Assembly (NCBI GenBank): GCA_963576725.1
Contig: OY755237.1
Coordinates: 56,643,805-56,707,804 of the forward strand
Source: Azorinus chamasolen
Taxonomy: Eukaryota; Mollusca; Bivalvia; Cardiida; Solecurtidae
Length of the DNA stretch: 64,000 bases
Direction: 5' to 3'
The position numbers were made by a program, and so were the translations under genes. Under the pieces are notes generated by a model. The model was not told the DNA's origin. It was given only the letters and a program-made list of their open reading frames with translations, and searched no databases. Shown here piece after piece: positions 52,501 through 59,124 of the stretch; position 1 is the stretch's first letter; each line of letters starts with the position of its first letter.

Positions 52501-53810
52501 TAAAATTGAGTGTCAGTACTTTACATTGGGCACTAAACATAGTACTCAGTAAACACGCGTTTTTACACTTTTACAGACAGAGTAGACCTCTATCAGACGG
52601 CCCCTGTAGAAGTCGTCTGACCCGGGTCTGTGCATAAGAGAATACAATCATGTTTGTATAGTTTCTGTCAGTACAAACAAATCCCTTGTTCGAAGTGTTA
52701 TTTTTTTTTAAATATTGAATTAATTAATATTTACGATGTCAATTTATTTTGTGAATATTCATGGAGTAAGGGGTTAAAAGAAGAAGGGGTCTCAAGCAGG
52801 ATTAATCTGTATTTTGCAGCGAAAGAGTTAACCCTGGTCTATATTCTAAATTTTATTTCCTACTGAATATTCATGAACAGAATAGTGAAATATTGAAGGT
52901 AGAACATTGTAGCCATTTTAGAAACTAAAGAAACAGATCTATCAGATTTCATTAGCAAACAGAGCAGACCTTGAACAGACGGCTTCTATCAGAGCCGTCT
53001 GATCTGGGTCTACTCTATTGGCAAAAGCGCGAAAATGCGTTTATATGGAGGAAAGGGTTAAACAAAAGTGAACTGTGTTACCGATGCAAATCAGTTTATG
53101 ATGTAAAGTCAGGCCACTTTATACTATACTTACTTAACATTTTAATTACTCCATGAATATTCATGACATAGTCTACCCATTATGAACATAACTTTATTAA
53201 TCATTTTATAGTTTTATATAAAACAAGCGAATACATAGCTATGCTAAAAGAATAGAATCAAACCTAAGGTGTTCTATAACTGAATATATAAGCCATCTTA
53301 TCTGTGCCTACTCTGTTTGCAAAGGCGTAGAAAGACGTATTTATGGAGTAAAGGTGTCATCGCATGATAAAGATTAAGCACAGATTAGCACAGCTAAACA
53401 TCGTTAATTCGAACTTTAATAAAGAAGAATCATTTAGGCGAGATAATTTTAGGCAGGTGGTTTCTTAATGCAGGGGCTTTCTGTATGATACCCAGTCTGC
53501 ATTAAGCTACCACTTGTCTTAAAGACTGGTAATAATACTTTTTTGAGAGTTCGAGTTATCGAGATTTTACTGCATTTCAGTGTACTTTACTGCATTTTAC
53601 TGTTTTCAGTGCATTTTTGTTTCCAGCACCAAAGTGAACCCATCTGTGGCCACAATCAGCCACTATAGAAAATGTCGACACCAGTGGAAAAATGGATCCT
53701 GCTTCACGAAAAAACAAGTTAACACCTCTAGGATCTTACAGCATGTTGATCAGCAACTCAGGCAATCAATCCTCGACAAGAAGAAACTATTGTTAGGTGG
53801 ACTTGCTTAG
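31401..53810 (+). CDS. GT92-family glycosyltransferase gene (spliced)
   Basis: Coding exons: 31401-31543, 35811-36127, 38425-38816, 40009-40061, 40551-40661, 52002-52237, 53627-53810 (TAG). Every junction has an AG acceptor and GT donor and the phases fit. With the candidate exon at 26759 the product is 504 residues, normal for the family. Order: hydrophobic signal anchor (about 33-50), N-terminal FVFSAY segment, WMEYNINMGVSKIVVYIY motif, EQVVLDDC, DFDEFIVP (348-352, the acidic metal/nucleotide-sugar motif), GNAS and other N-X-S/T sequons, and a C-terminal SHYRKC. GT92 (ex-DUF23) enzymes such as nematode GALT-1 transfer galactose onto glycans in the Golgi; the substrate here is unknown. A 2.58-kb segment containing the DFDEF exon is repeated four times, so the transcript may be abnormal. 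Confidence 0.88.
31544..32185 (+). repeat. ~35-bp degenerate minisatellite beginning at the exon 2 donor
   Basis: Units resemble AACTGTGAGTAGTGTAATAT plus AACATATCATAACCC. The first unit is the splice donor itself (ATGTGAGTAGTGTAAAATAA at 31542). GTGAGT recurs in many later units, for example near 31643, 31710, 31910, 31948, 31981, 32018 and 32050. The intron therefore carries a ladder of donor-like sequences. Confidence 0.85.
32209..32569. mobile_element. Family F TA MITE enclosing a G-type palindrome
   Basis: Ends CAGTGCTCCCTCCCTACAAC and GTTGTAGAGAGGGAGCACTG, with TA on both sides. A second set of similar subterminal sequences (TCCCTCCTTACAACAACGCA; TCCCTCCCTATAACAACTC) lies inside. The central perfect hairpin at about 32327-32427 has arms from TGCCTCCATCAAACC and TGTGACCACTCTTTAGAATC with apex GTCACTTTGTGAC. 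Confidence 0.8.
32570..32627. mobile_element. Half of a family E hairpin
   Basis: ACTCCTATAGGAACTGTCTG then TTTGTCCTGCATTCAGCAAC: the right arm of an E-type stem without its left arm. It lies between the F and C elements. Confidence 0.45.
32628..32864. mobile_element. Family C MITE
   Basis: Starts TTAACCCTTTCGGTGCCAAC and ends TTGGCGGTGAAAGGGTTAA. The hairpin is eroded (TCCTTTTCAAGGCGACGTC). The hairpin lies near the right end here, opposite to the 27806 copy, so the elements are in opposite orientation. Confidence 0.75.
32865..33319. other. Intronic spacer; no feature recognised
   Basis: No exon or clear repeat. CCTTTAATCCATGAATATTC at about 33279 is an A-family end fragment bordering the next array. 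Confidence 0.35.
33320..34345. repeat. Degenerate ~35-bp tandem array
   Basis: Units of 30-37 bp contain GCCTTTATATCGCCTTT and GTGATTAGAGTTC with heavy divergence, about 28 in all. Pure intron sequence of the GT92 gene, upstream of exon 3. Confidence 0.8.
34343..34790. mobile_element. Family A MITE followed by family C MITE
   Basis: A: TTAACGCATTTCAAAACAGA, apex GTGCTCCTGTTGGAGCTA, right end ATTCATGAGCTAAAAGGTCTAA (about 34551). C: begins TAACCCTTTCGGTGCCAAAT at 34551, hairpin GACGCCGTCTTGAAAAGGCG GCGTC at about 34717, and ends ATCGGCGGTGAAAGGGTTAA. Confidence 0.7.
34918..35720. repeat. 77-bp tandem array upstream of exon 3
   Basis: The unit contains TACTATTCGTCTAACACCAA, ACGCTACTAGTCATATACAC and TGAACAGTGAACACTACTA. 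TATTCG recurs at 35094, 35171 and 35248, giving a 77-bp period. Shorter, more diverged units (GAACACTACTAGTCGTATA type) at 34918-35090 look ancestral. The array ends about 90 bp before the exon 3 acceptor. Confidence 0.9.
35811..36127 (+). CDS. GT92 exon 3: N-terminal catalytic region
   Basis: Acceptor TTTTATTGCAG, donor TCAAG|GTGAAA (ends after two bases of a codon). Carries a WTWVE lead, the family's KIFVFSAYRRCRNTIILNAW strand, and a Cys pair (PYVCCVRSSNGT). It continues exon 2 in phase 0. Confidence 0.88.
36240..38116. mobile_element. Helitron/pearl-like element with 155-bp core repeats
   Basis: About ten near-regular units; GATAAGCCC recurs at 36765, 36920, 37075, 37230, 37385, 37540, 37695 and 37850, exactly 155 bp apart. 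Each unit has GGGGCGGGGCCATTTTTGG and AGGACCATTAGATGATGCTA. Left end: hairpin AGGGCCATGATGGCCCT then CGCTCACCTG. Right end: a CGCACGACGCA run, then hairpin AGCTCACCTTGGCACTTTGT GCCAGGTGAGCT followed by AAAAAT. A 3' hairpin plus CTAA is Helitron-like. It fills most of intron 3. Confidence 0.7.
38425..38816 (+). CDS. GT92 exon 4: WxEY motif region
   Basis: Acceptor TTATTTCAG, donor CAAG|GTAATT. The first base completes the split Arg codon from exon 3. Encodes LSLASLCPISIANYVTLRTP, then FSLAICAKLAFG and IAWMEYNINMGVSKIVVYIY, which is the family's conserved 'W-x-E-Y-h...G-v' block, and LDFDMPLNGKQ. NKT and NET are possible N-glycosylation sequons. Confidence 0.9.
38845..39010. mobile_element. Family I foldback element
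   Basis: ATCATTCTCAAGCGCCTGAT and TGACCAATCAGATACTTGAT / ACCATCAGATACTTGAGAAT give an inverted repeat like the one at 23888-24040. It begins 30 bp after the exon 4 donor. Confidence 0.5.
39345..39545 (+). mobile_element. tRNA-derived SINE (Leu/Ser-type head)
   Basis: A-box-like TGGCAGAGTGGTTATGG at about 39355 and B-box TATGTTCGAATCCCGGCC at about 39404. The long variable region in between fits a class II tRNA origin. The body is TGTGAGGAAGCATTCCAGCT, GAAAGGTCAATGGTTCTACC, CATGAAACAATGC. A separate family from the 29636 SINE. Confidence 0.65.
39660..39778. mobile_element. Truncated family B MITE
   Basis: Left half only: TAACCCATTCCCTCATATT, GAAACCATTGTGATAAACAG, GTGCATTTGTTCC, then the palindrome breaks off. 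Confidence 0.6.
40009..40061 (+). CDS. GT92 exon 5: 53-nt microexon
   Basis: Acceptor TTAAACTTTTAG, donor CAG|GTGTGT. Starts with two bases completing the Gly codon from exon 4, then reads YERNVGEKTIQAWSDEQ in frame into exon 6. GT92 proteins have a conserved Q-x-x-x-x-D-C here, and only this microexon bridges the phase difference between exons 4 and 6. Confidence 0.82.
40067..40175. mobile_element. Family A MITE five bases past the microexon donor
   Basis: TTAACCCTTTCCTTCATATT begins at 40067, so the element's TTAA overlaps the +6 region of the donor (GTGTGTTAACCC). Core GCAAACAGAGTAGACCCAGC, apex GGCTTCTGTTGGAAC, then CTGCTCTGTTTAC. Confidence 0.7.
40288..40510. repeat. (CT)n, mixed pyrimidine, and (CA)~30 microsatellite
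   Basis: (CT)n at about 40289-40312, TCTCTG-rich sequence, (TC)n at about 40432-40450, and an uninterrupted (CA)n at about 40451-40510. It ends about 40 bp upstream of the exon 6 acceptor and may act as extended pyrimidine/CA splicing context. Confidence 0.95.
40551..40661 (+). CDS. GT92 exon 6: DFDEF catalytic exon, original copy
   Basis: Acceptor TTGTTGTTTTAG, donor ACG|GTGAGG, length 111, phase 0 at both ends. Encodes VVLDDCFELLRLYKYVAVVD then FDEFIVPNLDRNFIELT. DFDEF is the family's acidic motif, equivalent to DxD of Mn-dependent glycosyltransferases. Because it is symmetrical in phase, including extra copies keeps the frame. Confidence 0.92.
40690..40775 (-). repeat. Fragment of the 28369/23330 dispersed repeat
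   Basis: TACTTCATCCTCGGTGTTGT TATATTTTCTGGTCCTTC parallels 23386-23430 and the reverse complement of 28560-28610. Present once in each tandem unit, directly downstream of the exon 6 donor. Confidence 0.55.
40850..41405 (+). mobile_element. 5'-truncated LINE tail (present in all four units)
   Basis: Translation reads HPLNIDLLLFGDKALSYEQN and, after a frame disruption, KRFS, matching the end of the LINE ORF at 57935-58016 (LLLYGDPSRDTHSN...TKRFS). A 3' UTR follows, ending TTATTATGAAATAAAATATG TTT, the same 3' end as that LINE (58468). Equivalent segments are at about +2582, +5164 and +7746. Confidence 0.7.
42050..42440. mobile_element. Family A MITE with family E MITE nested in it (all four units)
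   Basis: A core at 42055-42125: GCAAACAGAGTAGACCGAGA against CAGGGTTTGCTCTGTTTGC. E element at about 42131-42341: CAGTTAAACCTCTCTAAACC to GGTTTAGAGAGGTTTTACTG with stem AAAGCTCCTCTAGGAGCTTT. The A right half resumes after it (GATCTGACTCTACAG, TCATGATGTCATTATAT). In unit 3 the E apex carries a single change (CTCTATGAG). Confidence 0.8.
42500..42811. repeat. 52-bp minisatellite, six copies (all four units)
   Basis: Unit TCTAGATCAAACGCCATAAA TGTTGGGTCTAATCCTAGG then TCCACACTACTAG. The first copy has TCTGATCC instead of TCTAATCC. Six copies are present in every 2.58-kb unit: also at 45082-45393, 47664-47975 and 50245-50556. The minisatellite therefore predates the larger duplications and has not changed copy number since. 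Confidence 0.95.
43124..43243 (+). CDS. Extra copy of GT92 exon 6 (copy 2)
   Basis: The DFDEF exon is repeated exactly, with donor ACG|GTGAGG intact. Its original acceptor was not duplicated. A new acceptor, TACTAGTTTGCAG, immediately precedes TTACAAATTATTGTACTG, giving a 120-nt phase-0 exon that begins LQIIVLDDC instead of VVLDDC. No stop. It could be spliced in, used alternatively or skipped; the sequence alone does not decide. Confidence 0.6.
43135..45716 (+). repeat. 2,582-bp tandem unit 2 of 4
   Basis: Same length as unit 1. Shares with units 3 and 4 the variants listed for unit 1, and has a private TTCTTCGTCATC (others TTCTTCATCATC). Confidence 0.97.
45706..45825 (+). CDS. Extra copy of GT92 exon 6 (copy 3)
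   Basis: Same 120-nt phase-0 structure as copy 2: acceptor GTTTGCAG, donor ACG|GTGAGG, no coding difference seen. Confidence 0.6.
45717..48298 (+). repeat. 2,582-bp tandem unit 3 of 4
   Basis: Private variants: ACATTGGCATTAAC (others ACATTGACATTAA) and CTCTATGAGC in the E MITE apex (others CTCTAGGAGC). Otherwise essentially identical to unit 2. Confidence 0.97.
48288..48407 (+). CDS. Extra copy of GT92 exon 6 (copy 4)
   Basis: Same 120-nt phase-0 structure as copies 2 and 3. This is the copy nearest exon 7 (52002), about 3.6 kb upstream of it. Confidence 0.6.
48299..50879 (+). repeat. Tandem unit 4 of 4 (2,581 bp)
   Basis: One base shorter because of a C deletion (CAGTCATACAATAC). Private ACATTAATTGGC (others ACATTAACTGGC). 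After the terminal TTACAAATTAT the sequence leaves the unit (CGCCGCTTGTATT), marking the distal breakpoint. Confidence 0.97.
50880..51600. other. Intronic spacer; no feature recognised
   Basis: AT-rich sequence after the fourth unit. Near 51500-51560 GC rises (CACCGCGTCTCTGCGGCTCC), without a recognisable exon. Confidence 0.35.
51601..51757. mobile_element. Right half of a family D MITE
   Basis: CTCGGCGTCTCATCAGGATC CAAACTGTTTGACAC, then CAGCAGACGACAATGCTGGC and ATCGAAAGGGTTAA. The left arm is missing. Confidence 0.6.
51800..51975. mobile_element. Decayed family E MITE just upstream of exon 7
   Basis: TAAATCCCTCTAACCCCGAT, GACAGGTGGCAGCTTAATAG, GCATTAAGCAGCCAACTG, and AGATGGGTTTTACTGTA. It ends about 26 bp before the exon 7 acceptor. 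Confidence 0.6.
52002..52237 (+). CDS. GT92 exon 7
   Basis: Acceptor AATGTCTTTTGTAG, donor CATG|GTAAGT (ends after two bases of a codon). In phase 0 with exon 6: RRLHGKHPYASVFSFTIQFH, WVGNASL with a sequon, then TKLLMIPGRMHLSGVHTHAV. Aromatic FSF, K-x-L-x-x-P and a G-V-H element fit the GT92 C-terminal half. Confidence 0.9.
52550..53352. mobile_element. Three family A MITEs in the last intron
   Basis: Copies at about 52550-52776 (ends ATTCATGGAGTAAGGGGTTAA), 52828-53061 (TTAACCCTGG to GGAGGAAAGGGTTAA, core apex GGCTTCTATCAGAGCC) and 53131-53352 (TTAACATTTTAATTACTCCA to ATGGAGTAAAGG). The third has lost the left arm of its hairpin. Confidence 0.7.
53420..53577. mobile_element. Decayed family E-like MITE
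   Basis: TTAGGCAGGTGGTTTCTTAA TGCAGGG against CTGCATTAAGCTACCACTTG, and a right end GTTATCGAGATTTTACTG. Ends about 50 bp before the last exon. Confidence 0.6.
53627..53810 (+). CDS. GT92 exon 8: last coding exon, HYR motif
   Basis: Acceptor TTTTTGTTTCCAG. The first base completes a Cys codon from exon 7, then TKVNPSVATISHYRKC, a second Cys (GSCFTKKQ) and a polar C-terminus ending LLLGGLA and TAG. 'HYR.C' near the C-terminus is a GT92 hallmark. Confidence 0.92.
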
Positions 53811-53894
53811 CCCTTTAACCTGGGACACGTATCCATTGTGGTTTGTAAACAGTGTATAACCCAGACCAGAAGGCTTCCACATCCGTGCAGTACT

Positions 53895-54289
53895 TCGCCT
53901 GTTACTACAGTGTAGAACCCATCTTAAGCGGCCATCAAAAACAGTGTAATTGTGGGCCTGTAAGGCAGGCGGTAGCTTAATGCAGGTAAATAGTAATACA
54001 GAAAGCTCCTATGTGAGCTTTCGTTATAACATTTGCCATGCACAAAGCAACCACCTGCTTTTTAAGACTCTTGTGTTCAATAAATGGTTGGCCCTCATAT
54101 TGACGACTTTTGTCGATTCTTTAGAAGTCACTTTGTGTGAAAACATTGTGATTAATAGTGATTCCCTATTTATCACAATGGTTTCAAACTACAATATTCT
54201 AAAAAATCCTTTTCTTTAGTTAATGCTCCTTTTCGGTAGATTTATTCAAAGAGGTTGTATCTAAAAATAGCCTATGAGGTAATGGGTTA
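53895..54289. mobile_element. Family E MITE running into family B MITE (likely in the 3' UTR)
   Basis: E: CAGTGTAGAACCCATCTTAA, GGCAGGCGGTAGCTTAATGC, apex AGCTCCTATGTGAGCT, GCAACCACCTGC. B: TCATATTGACGACTTTTGTC, AACATTGTGATTAATAGTGA, right half GCTCCTTTTCGGTAGATTTA and CTATGAGGTAATGGGTTAA. Both follow the GT92 stop within 480 bp. Confidence 0.65.
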
Positions 54290-54324
54290 AGACATGTTCT
54301 ACTTTGTAATTAGTTCTATTCTTG

Positions 54325-54330
54325 AATAAA
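54325..54330 (+). promoter_or_regulatory. Possible polyadenylation signal
   Basis: First AATAAA downstream of the GT92 stop that is not clearly inside a MITE hairpin. It is about 515 bp past the stop, followed by A-rich sequence. Another AATAAA at about 54078 lies in the E element. Weak evidence. Confidence 0.25.
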
Positions 54331-54489
54331 AAAACAGATATTCCTCTATATTACTACCATGACAAGCAAAATAGACAGGCTCTGTACAAACACATAAGGT
54401 ACTGGACAACGACAGAGCTATCACTAAGGATCACACCATTCACCAATTTGAAGAATTTTAAAAACAAACTTTAAAATGAACATTATTTA

Positions 54490-55530
54490 TTTACCTCTTT
54501 AAAATCCAGGGAACTAATTCACAACTTCATAGACTTCAAGAATGCATTCGACAGGGTTTGGCATGAAGGTCTATGGAGCGCTCTGCGGGGATTTAATTAT
54601 ATGTGGACGAAGCTCTTGTCCAACTCATCCAGGCATTCTATGAACACTTCAACAGCCCAGCTATCATGAATAGTCGGATTGGCGACTTCTTCGGCACCAC
54701 AACGATGTCTTCTTTCCCTGGTACTCTTCAATCTCATCTTAGAAAGAATAATGCAGATCAGCCTCCATGACCATGTCCCCACCATCTCCATCGGTGACAG
54801 TATGACAGGCTCTTCTGGGATCTACGATTTACCGACGATATAGATCTCACGGGATGCAGTACCTGTGAGCTTCAAGATATGACCAACAAACTGGTCATAC
54901 ACCAGCACCTTTGGGATGTAAGTCAGCACAGAGAAGCCAAAGGTCATGGTGAACAGCTTGAAAGACACACCTGCTAACATTACAATGAGTGGAGAGCTAT
55001 TAGAAGAATTGAGCAGCTACTTGGTCAGTCTAGAAAGGATATGGAAGAGTAATACAAACTTCAAGACCAAGTGCGGGCTATTCAAATCTCTGTTTCTGTC
55101 CACCCTGTTATATGGTTGTGAGACCTGGACGGAAATAGCGAATCCATGCAATCGAGTCAAAGTGCATGAGGAAGCTGCCTCGCATCTTTTACTTGGAACA
55201 AAAAACGAACGAGTTTGCAAGAGTCCGAGTTAAGAGTCGTGTTGGTCCCCTGGAACCCCTGCTTGCAATTGTTAAGATGAGGAAGCTACAGTGGTTTGGT
55301 CATTACAAGACACAACAGTCTAAGCAAAACAATCGTCCAATGAACAGTGGAAGGTGGGCGCAGACGAGGAAGGCAATATAAGAGCTGGTCTGACAGCATC
55401 AAGGAGTGGACATCACAGACGATGTCAGATCTCCTCACACATGCTAAAGACAGACCAGTTTGGAGAAGATTGTCCGCTTCTTCGGCGATAGATTCCCCAC
55501 TACGATGAAGCTTTGGTCATAAGATGATAT
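54490..55530 (+). pseudogene. Decayed LINE reverse transcriptase (endonuclease-RT type)
   Basis: Recognisable polymerase blocks in changing frames: FIDFKNAFDRVWHEGLWSAL (about 54520-54585), IQAFYEHFNSPAIMNSRIGD, LRFTDDIDLTG (about 54820, the Y/F-x-DD catalytic box), FKSLFLSTLLYGCETWT (55080-55130), then EPLL, LQWFGH, GGRRRGRQYKSW and EWTSQTMSDLLTHAKDRPVW at 55360-55470. Many frameshifts and stops. The N-terminal endonuclease is absent. Confidence 0.85.
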
Positions 55531-56048
55531 ATAGAGAACTAATTACCTGGTGTTGCAAACACTGTTGACCAGGATCACAGTTTATCATGGCAAACAATGA
55601 AGAATCCGATTTATTTGTAACATATAAGCAAACAGAGCAGATGTCTACTCTGTTTGCAAAACTGAGATGGAGTTATAAGGTAGGTGTGTTAACCACTGAC
55701 TTAAAAGTGACATTGAGGAGTCTTATAGTGCCATCTGTAGACAGAGTGGACCAATATCACGTGGTTTGCTAATGGAATGACATATTTTATTCTACTGTAC
55801 AGTTGCTGCAATGGCCAAAATCTTTGTATTCATAGGTCGTTTAAACAAACATAAATATAGCCTTAATATTCATGTCACGATACCTTATATTAACCATTTG
55901 TAACCCAGTGTTCCTTTAAAATGACATAGGCAAACAGTGTATGCCCAGATCAGAGGGCTCCATAGGATTCTATAGATAAACACTGATGGGCTAGTCCACT
56001 CTGAAAATTCAGCGTTGAAAGGGTTACAGTTTCCCTTTCATACTCAGT
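55531..56048. mobile_element. Series of decayed family A pieces
   Basis: Half cores at about 55550 (GCAAACACTGTTGACC), 55625-55662 (GCAAACAGAGCAGATGTCTA CTCTGTTTGC, where the two arms are fused without the apex) and 55935. The end GCGTTGAAAGGGTTACAG near 56020 leads into the next array. Confidence 0.55.
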
Positions 56049-56049
56049 C

Positions 56050-57225
56050 GATTCTGCAGATAATATGGCCATTTATATAAAAAATGAAGTTAATATGGTT
56101 AATGGTGGTTAATATTGCTCTTTACATCAAGGGTTTATATGGCTCTTTATATGAAGGAAAATGTCAATGTGGCTCTTAATATGAGGGAAATGTTTAATGT
56201 GGTTCTTTATATGAGGGAAATGGTTAGTATGGCTCTTTGTATGAGAGAAAGGGCTAATACGACTTTTTGTATGAGTGAGAGGGTTAATGTGGCTCTTTAT
56301 ATGAGGGAAATAGTTAATGTAGCTTTTATATGAGGGAAAGGGTTAATGTAGCTCTTTAAACGAAGGAAATAGTTAATGTGGCTCTTTACATGAATGGGTA
56401 AATATGGCTTGTTGTATGAGGGAAAGGGTTAATGTGGCTCTTTATATGATAAAAGGGGTTAATGAGGCTCTTTAGACGAGGGAAATTGTTAATGTGGCTC
56501 TTTATATAAGGGAAAGGGTTAGTGTGCCTTTTTGTACGAGGGAAAGGGTTTATGTGACTTGTTGTATGAGAGAAAGGGTTAATGTGGCTCTTACTATGAG
56601 GGAAAGAATTAATGTGGTCCTTTGTATATGGGAAATAAATAATACGGCTCTTTATATGAGGGAAATAGCTTATGTGGCTCTTTATATGAGGGAAAGGATT
56701 AATGTGACTCTTTGTATGAGGAAAATAGTTAAGTGACTTTTTGTATGAGGAAAATGGTTAACGTAGCTCAATGTATAAGGGAAGGGTTAATGTGGCTCTT
56801 TGTATGAGGGAAATGGTTAAATGACTCTTTGTATGAGGGAAATGGTTAATGTGACTCTTTGTATGAGGGAAAGGGTTAATGTGGGTCTATGTATGAGGGA
56901 AAGGGTTAGTGTGGCTCTTTATATGAGGGAAAGGGCTAATACGGTTCTTTCTGTGAGTGAAATGGTTAACGTGACTCTTTATATGAGGGCTAATATGGCT
57001 CATTGTATGAGAGAACGGGCTAATGTGACTCTTATATGAGGAAGATGGTTAATATGGCTCTTTGTATGATGGAAAGGGCTCATACGGTTCTTAATATGAG
57101 GGACAGGGCTATTGTGACTCTTTATATGAGAGAAAGGGTTAGTGTGGCTCTTTGTATGAGGGAAAGGGTATTTGTAAATCTTTATATGAAGGAAAGAGTT
57201 AATGTGGCTCTCACACAAACTCACA
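56050..57225. repeat. 30-bp tandem array derived from a MITE terminus
   Basis: About 38 units of ATGAGGGAAAGGGTTAATGT GGCTCTTTAT with substitutions and small gaps. ATGAGGGAAAGGGTTAA is the terminal inverted repeat of families A and B. The 30-bp period keeps frames open on both strands (Met-Arg-Glu-x-Val-Asn repeats); no gene is implied. Confidence 0.9.
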
Positions 57226-57352
57226 CAAGAGTAACTCTGTTCCTACGATGAACACTAAAATAGCTTTATGAAATATATTTTATAGAGGGTATTTACTTAC
57301 TTTTTAATTAGACAGTTGTGAGAGTAAGAAGGTAGAAAAGTACTTAATTTTG

Positions 57353-57462
57353 TAAGCAAACAGAGCAGACCCTGATCAGACGATTCCTATAGGAGCCGTC
57401 TGATCTGGATCTACTCTGTTTGCAAATGCGTGAAAAAGCGTTTACATGAAGGAAAGACTTAA
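57353..57462. mobile_element. Family A hairpin and right end
   Basis: GCAAACAGAGCAGACCCTGA, apex GATTCCTATAGGAGCC, GGATCTACTCTGTTTGC, then GTTTACATGAAGGAAAGACT TAA. The left part of the element is absent. Confidence 0.7.
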
Positions 57463-57464
57463 AC

Positions 57465-58485
57465 TATGTACATTTCCAATTTATAAAAAAGAAAAACGGA
57501 ACGGAACAGAACTACGGATATCAAAGACAACGTGCAGTATGTGCATTCCGAGACAAAACTATATTAGGATTCTTTCTTACCCTCTGTTGTTCGTGAATGG
57601 AACTCCCTCCCCTTAGAAGCCAGACGCTCTGTTTCAAAGTCAACCTTCAAATCTGCGACTGGCGACAATAATACCACCCGTGTTCGCTTATACTTCTATT
57701 CTGGTACAAGACAGCGTCAAATACTCCATACCCGATTAAGAACAAATTGTAGCACATTAAACCTTCCATTGTTCCAAAGAAACAGTGTTGTCTCTCCGTT
57801 ATGCTCTTGTGGTGATACCGAAAGTACTGAACACTTCTGTCTTATATGCCCACTTTACCACGCCAAGCGTACTCCTCTAATACATACAATTAGCAATTTA
57901 CGGCCTGTTACAGTGAAACTCCTTCTTTATGGTGACCCATCACGTGATACACATAGTAACACTATTATATTTCAAGCGGTGCAGAAGTTCATTTTAGAAA
58001 CTAAAAGATTCAGTTAAGTTCCGTTATTTGGCTTGTTATAGATAGGGTGACCATTGTCATATGCACTCCTGTGTCTCATCGGCCCTTGGCCTCCATCATG
58101 TTGACCACCATTATTTCCATTCTCTTTCGTTCTTTCCAGCTATTTCAATGACATTACTCATGAATGATGTTCTACGTTCATTGTGTCATTCAAACGTACA
58201 TAACAAAAGTTTCATTCAACACATAGCATATATCCCTACTGTGCGTCTACCAAGAAACTGTTATATTGTATACATATTCATGTACTATTTTCTTATGTTT
58301 TTCTCCTTCTTAATTGAGTTGTACTCAACATAATTGTGTTATGCTATGTTAAACAATGTACACCAGTGTTGTTATAATGCATCAAGGAGAGGATCCTAAT
58401 AAGCATGTTGCTTCCTATCCGATTCTTGATAAATATCTACTGATATGTGGATTTATGTACATTTATGAAATAAAATATGTTTAAA
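57465..58485 (+). pseudogene. LINE tail: RT C-terminal domain and 3' UTR
   Basis: Open from about 57562 to the stop at 58017: FLPSVVREWNSLPLEARRSV, FKSATGD, LYFYSGTRQRQILHTRLRTN, LCSCGDTESTEHFCLICPLY (Cys/His knuckle), LLLYGDPSRDTHSN, KFILETKRFS. An in-frame stop just upstream marks decay or truncation. The 3' UTR ends ATTTATGAAATAAAATATG TTT at about 58480, the same end as the tail in the GT92 intron units. Confidence 0.85.
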
Positions 58486-59124
58486 CTAAAGTGGTCCACA
58501 TGCAAACGAGTTTCGCGGTTCTTTCTCAATATGTAATGGTCTCAACATCGCGAAACAGCAGTGTTAAAGCGACATTAAACCTCTCACGCCTTGTCTACAG
58601 CCCTTTGGTGTCGGATTTCGGTAAACAGAATTTCCTCTTTGGCTTTCCTAGCTGCATTCCCTTTTTACCAACTGCGAGTCTTTTAGGGTTTTGTGTGCAG
58701 CGGTGGCTTAAGAACTCCTTCGGTCTCAAGATCTTCGGTGTCATGGTTATCATGTGGACATGTGCATTTTATTGTAAGCACCATTTTAAAATCGACAGCG
58801 TTTAGCAGCGGTCAGTATTGCGGTAAGCAATTCTAAGAACATGTCAAAGGGCGGTACATCTCGCGTGTAGTACTGCATAAAGTGTGTCCAACAAAGCAGC
58901 CACTGGTTTTCGGCGGACGGAGTCCGGGGGAATATTGTGGCAACTGTGGAGCAAAGCTGAAGTACTGATTCTCCGAGGCTCATCGTCATGGTAGCGTCTA
59001 GACATGTTTGTAACGAGCATGGAGCTTCCCTTTCTCATAGTTACCCGTGGTATCAATCTGATACTGTTTTTGTCCGCTCGCACGCAGCCTGTTTCTCCTT
59101 CTTTTCTGGTTGTCCGCAGTACTC
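58486..59124. other. GC-richer patch with overlapping open frames, unidentified
   Basis: GC is clearly higher than on both sides. A minus-strand frame at 58786-58989 (SLGESVLQLCSTVATIFP and on) and plus-strand frames at 58491-58805 and 58988-59365 are open, but none matches a family I recognise and no clear splice pair defines an exon. Could be a captured gene piece or an unknown element. Confidence 0.3.

Noticed and set aside
56115..57251. Open frames with MREMVNVALY-type repeats on both strands
   Set aside because: By-product of the 30-bp tandem array built on a MITE terminus.
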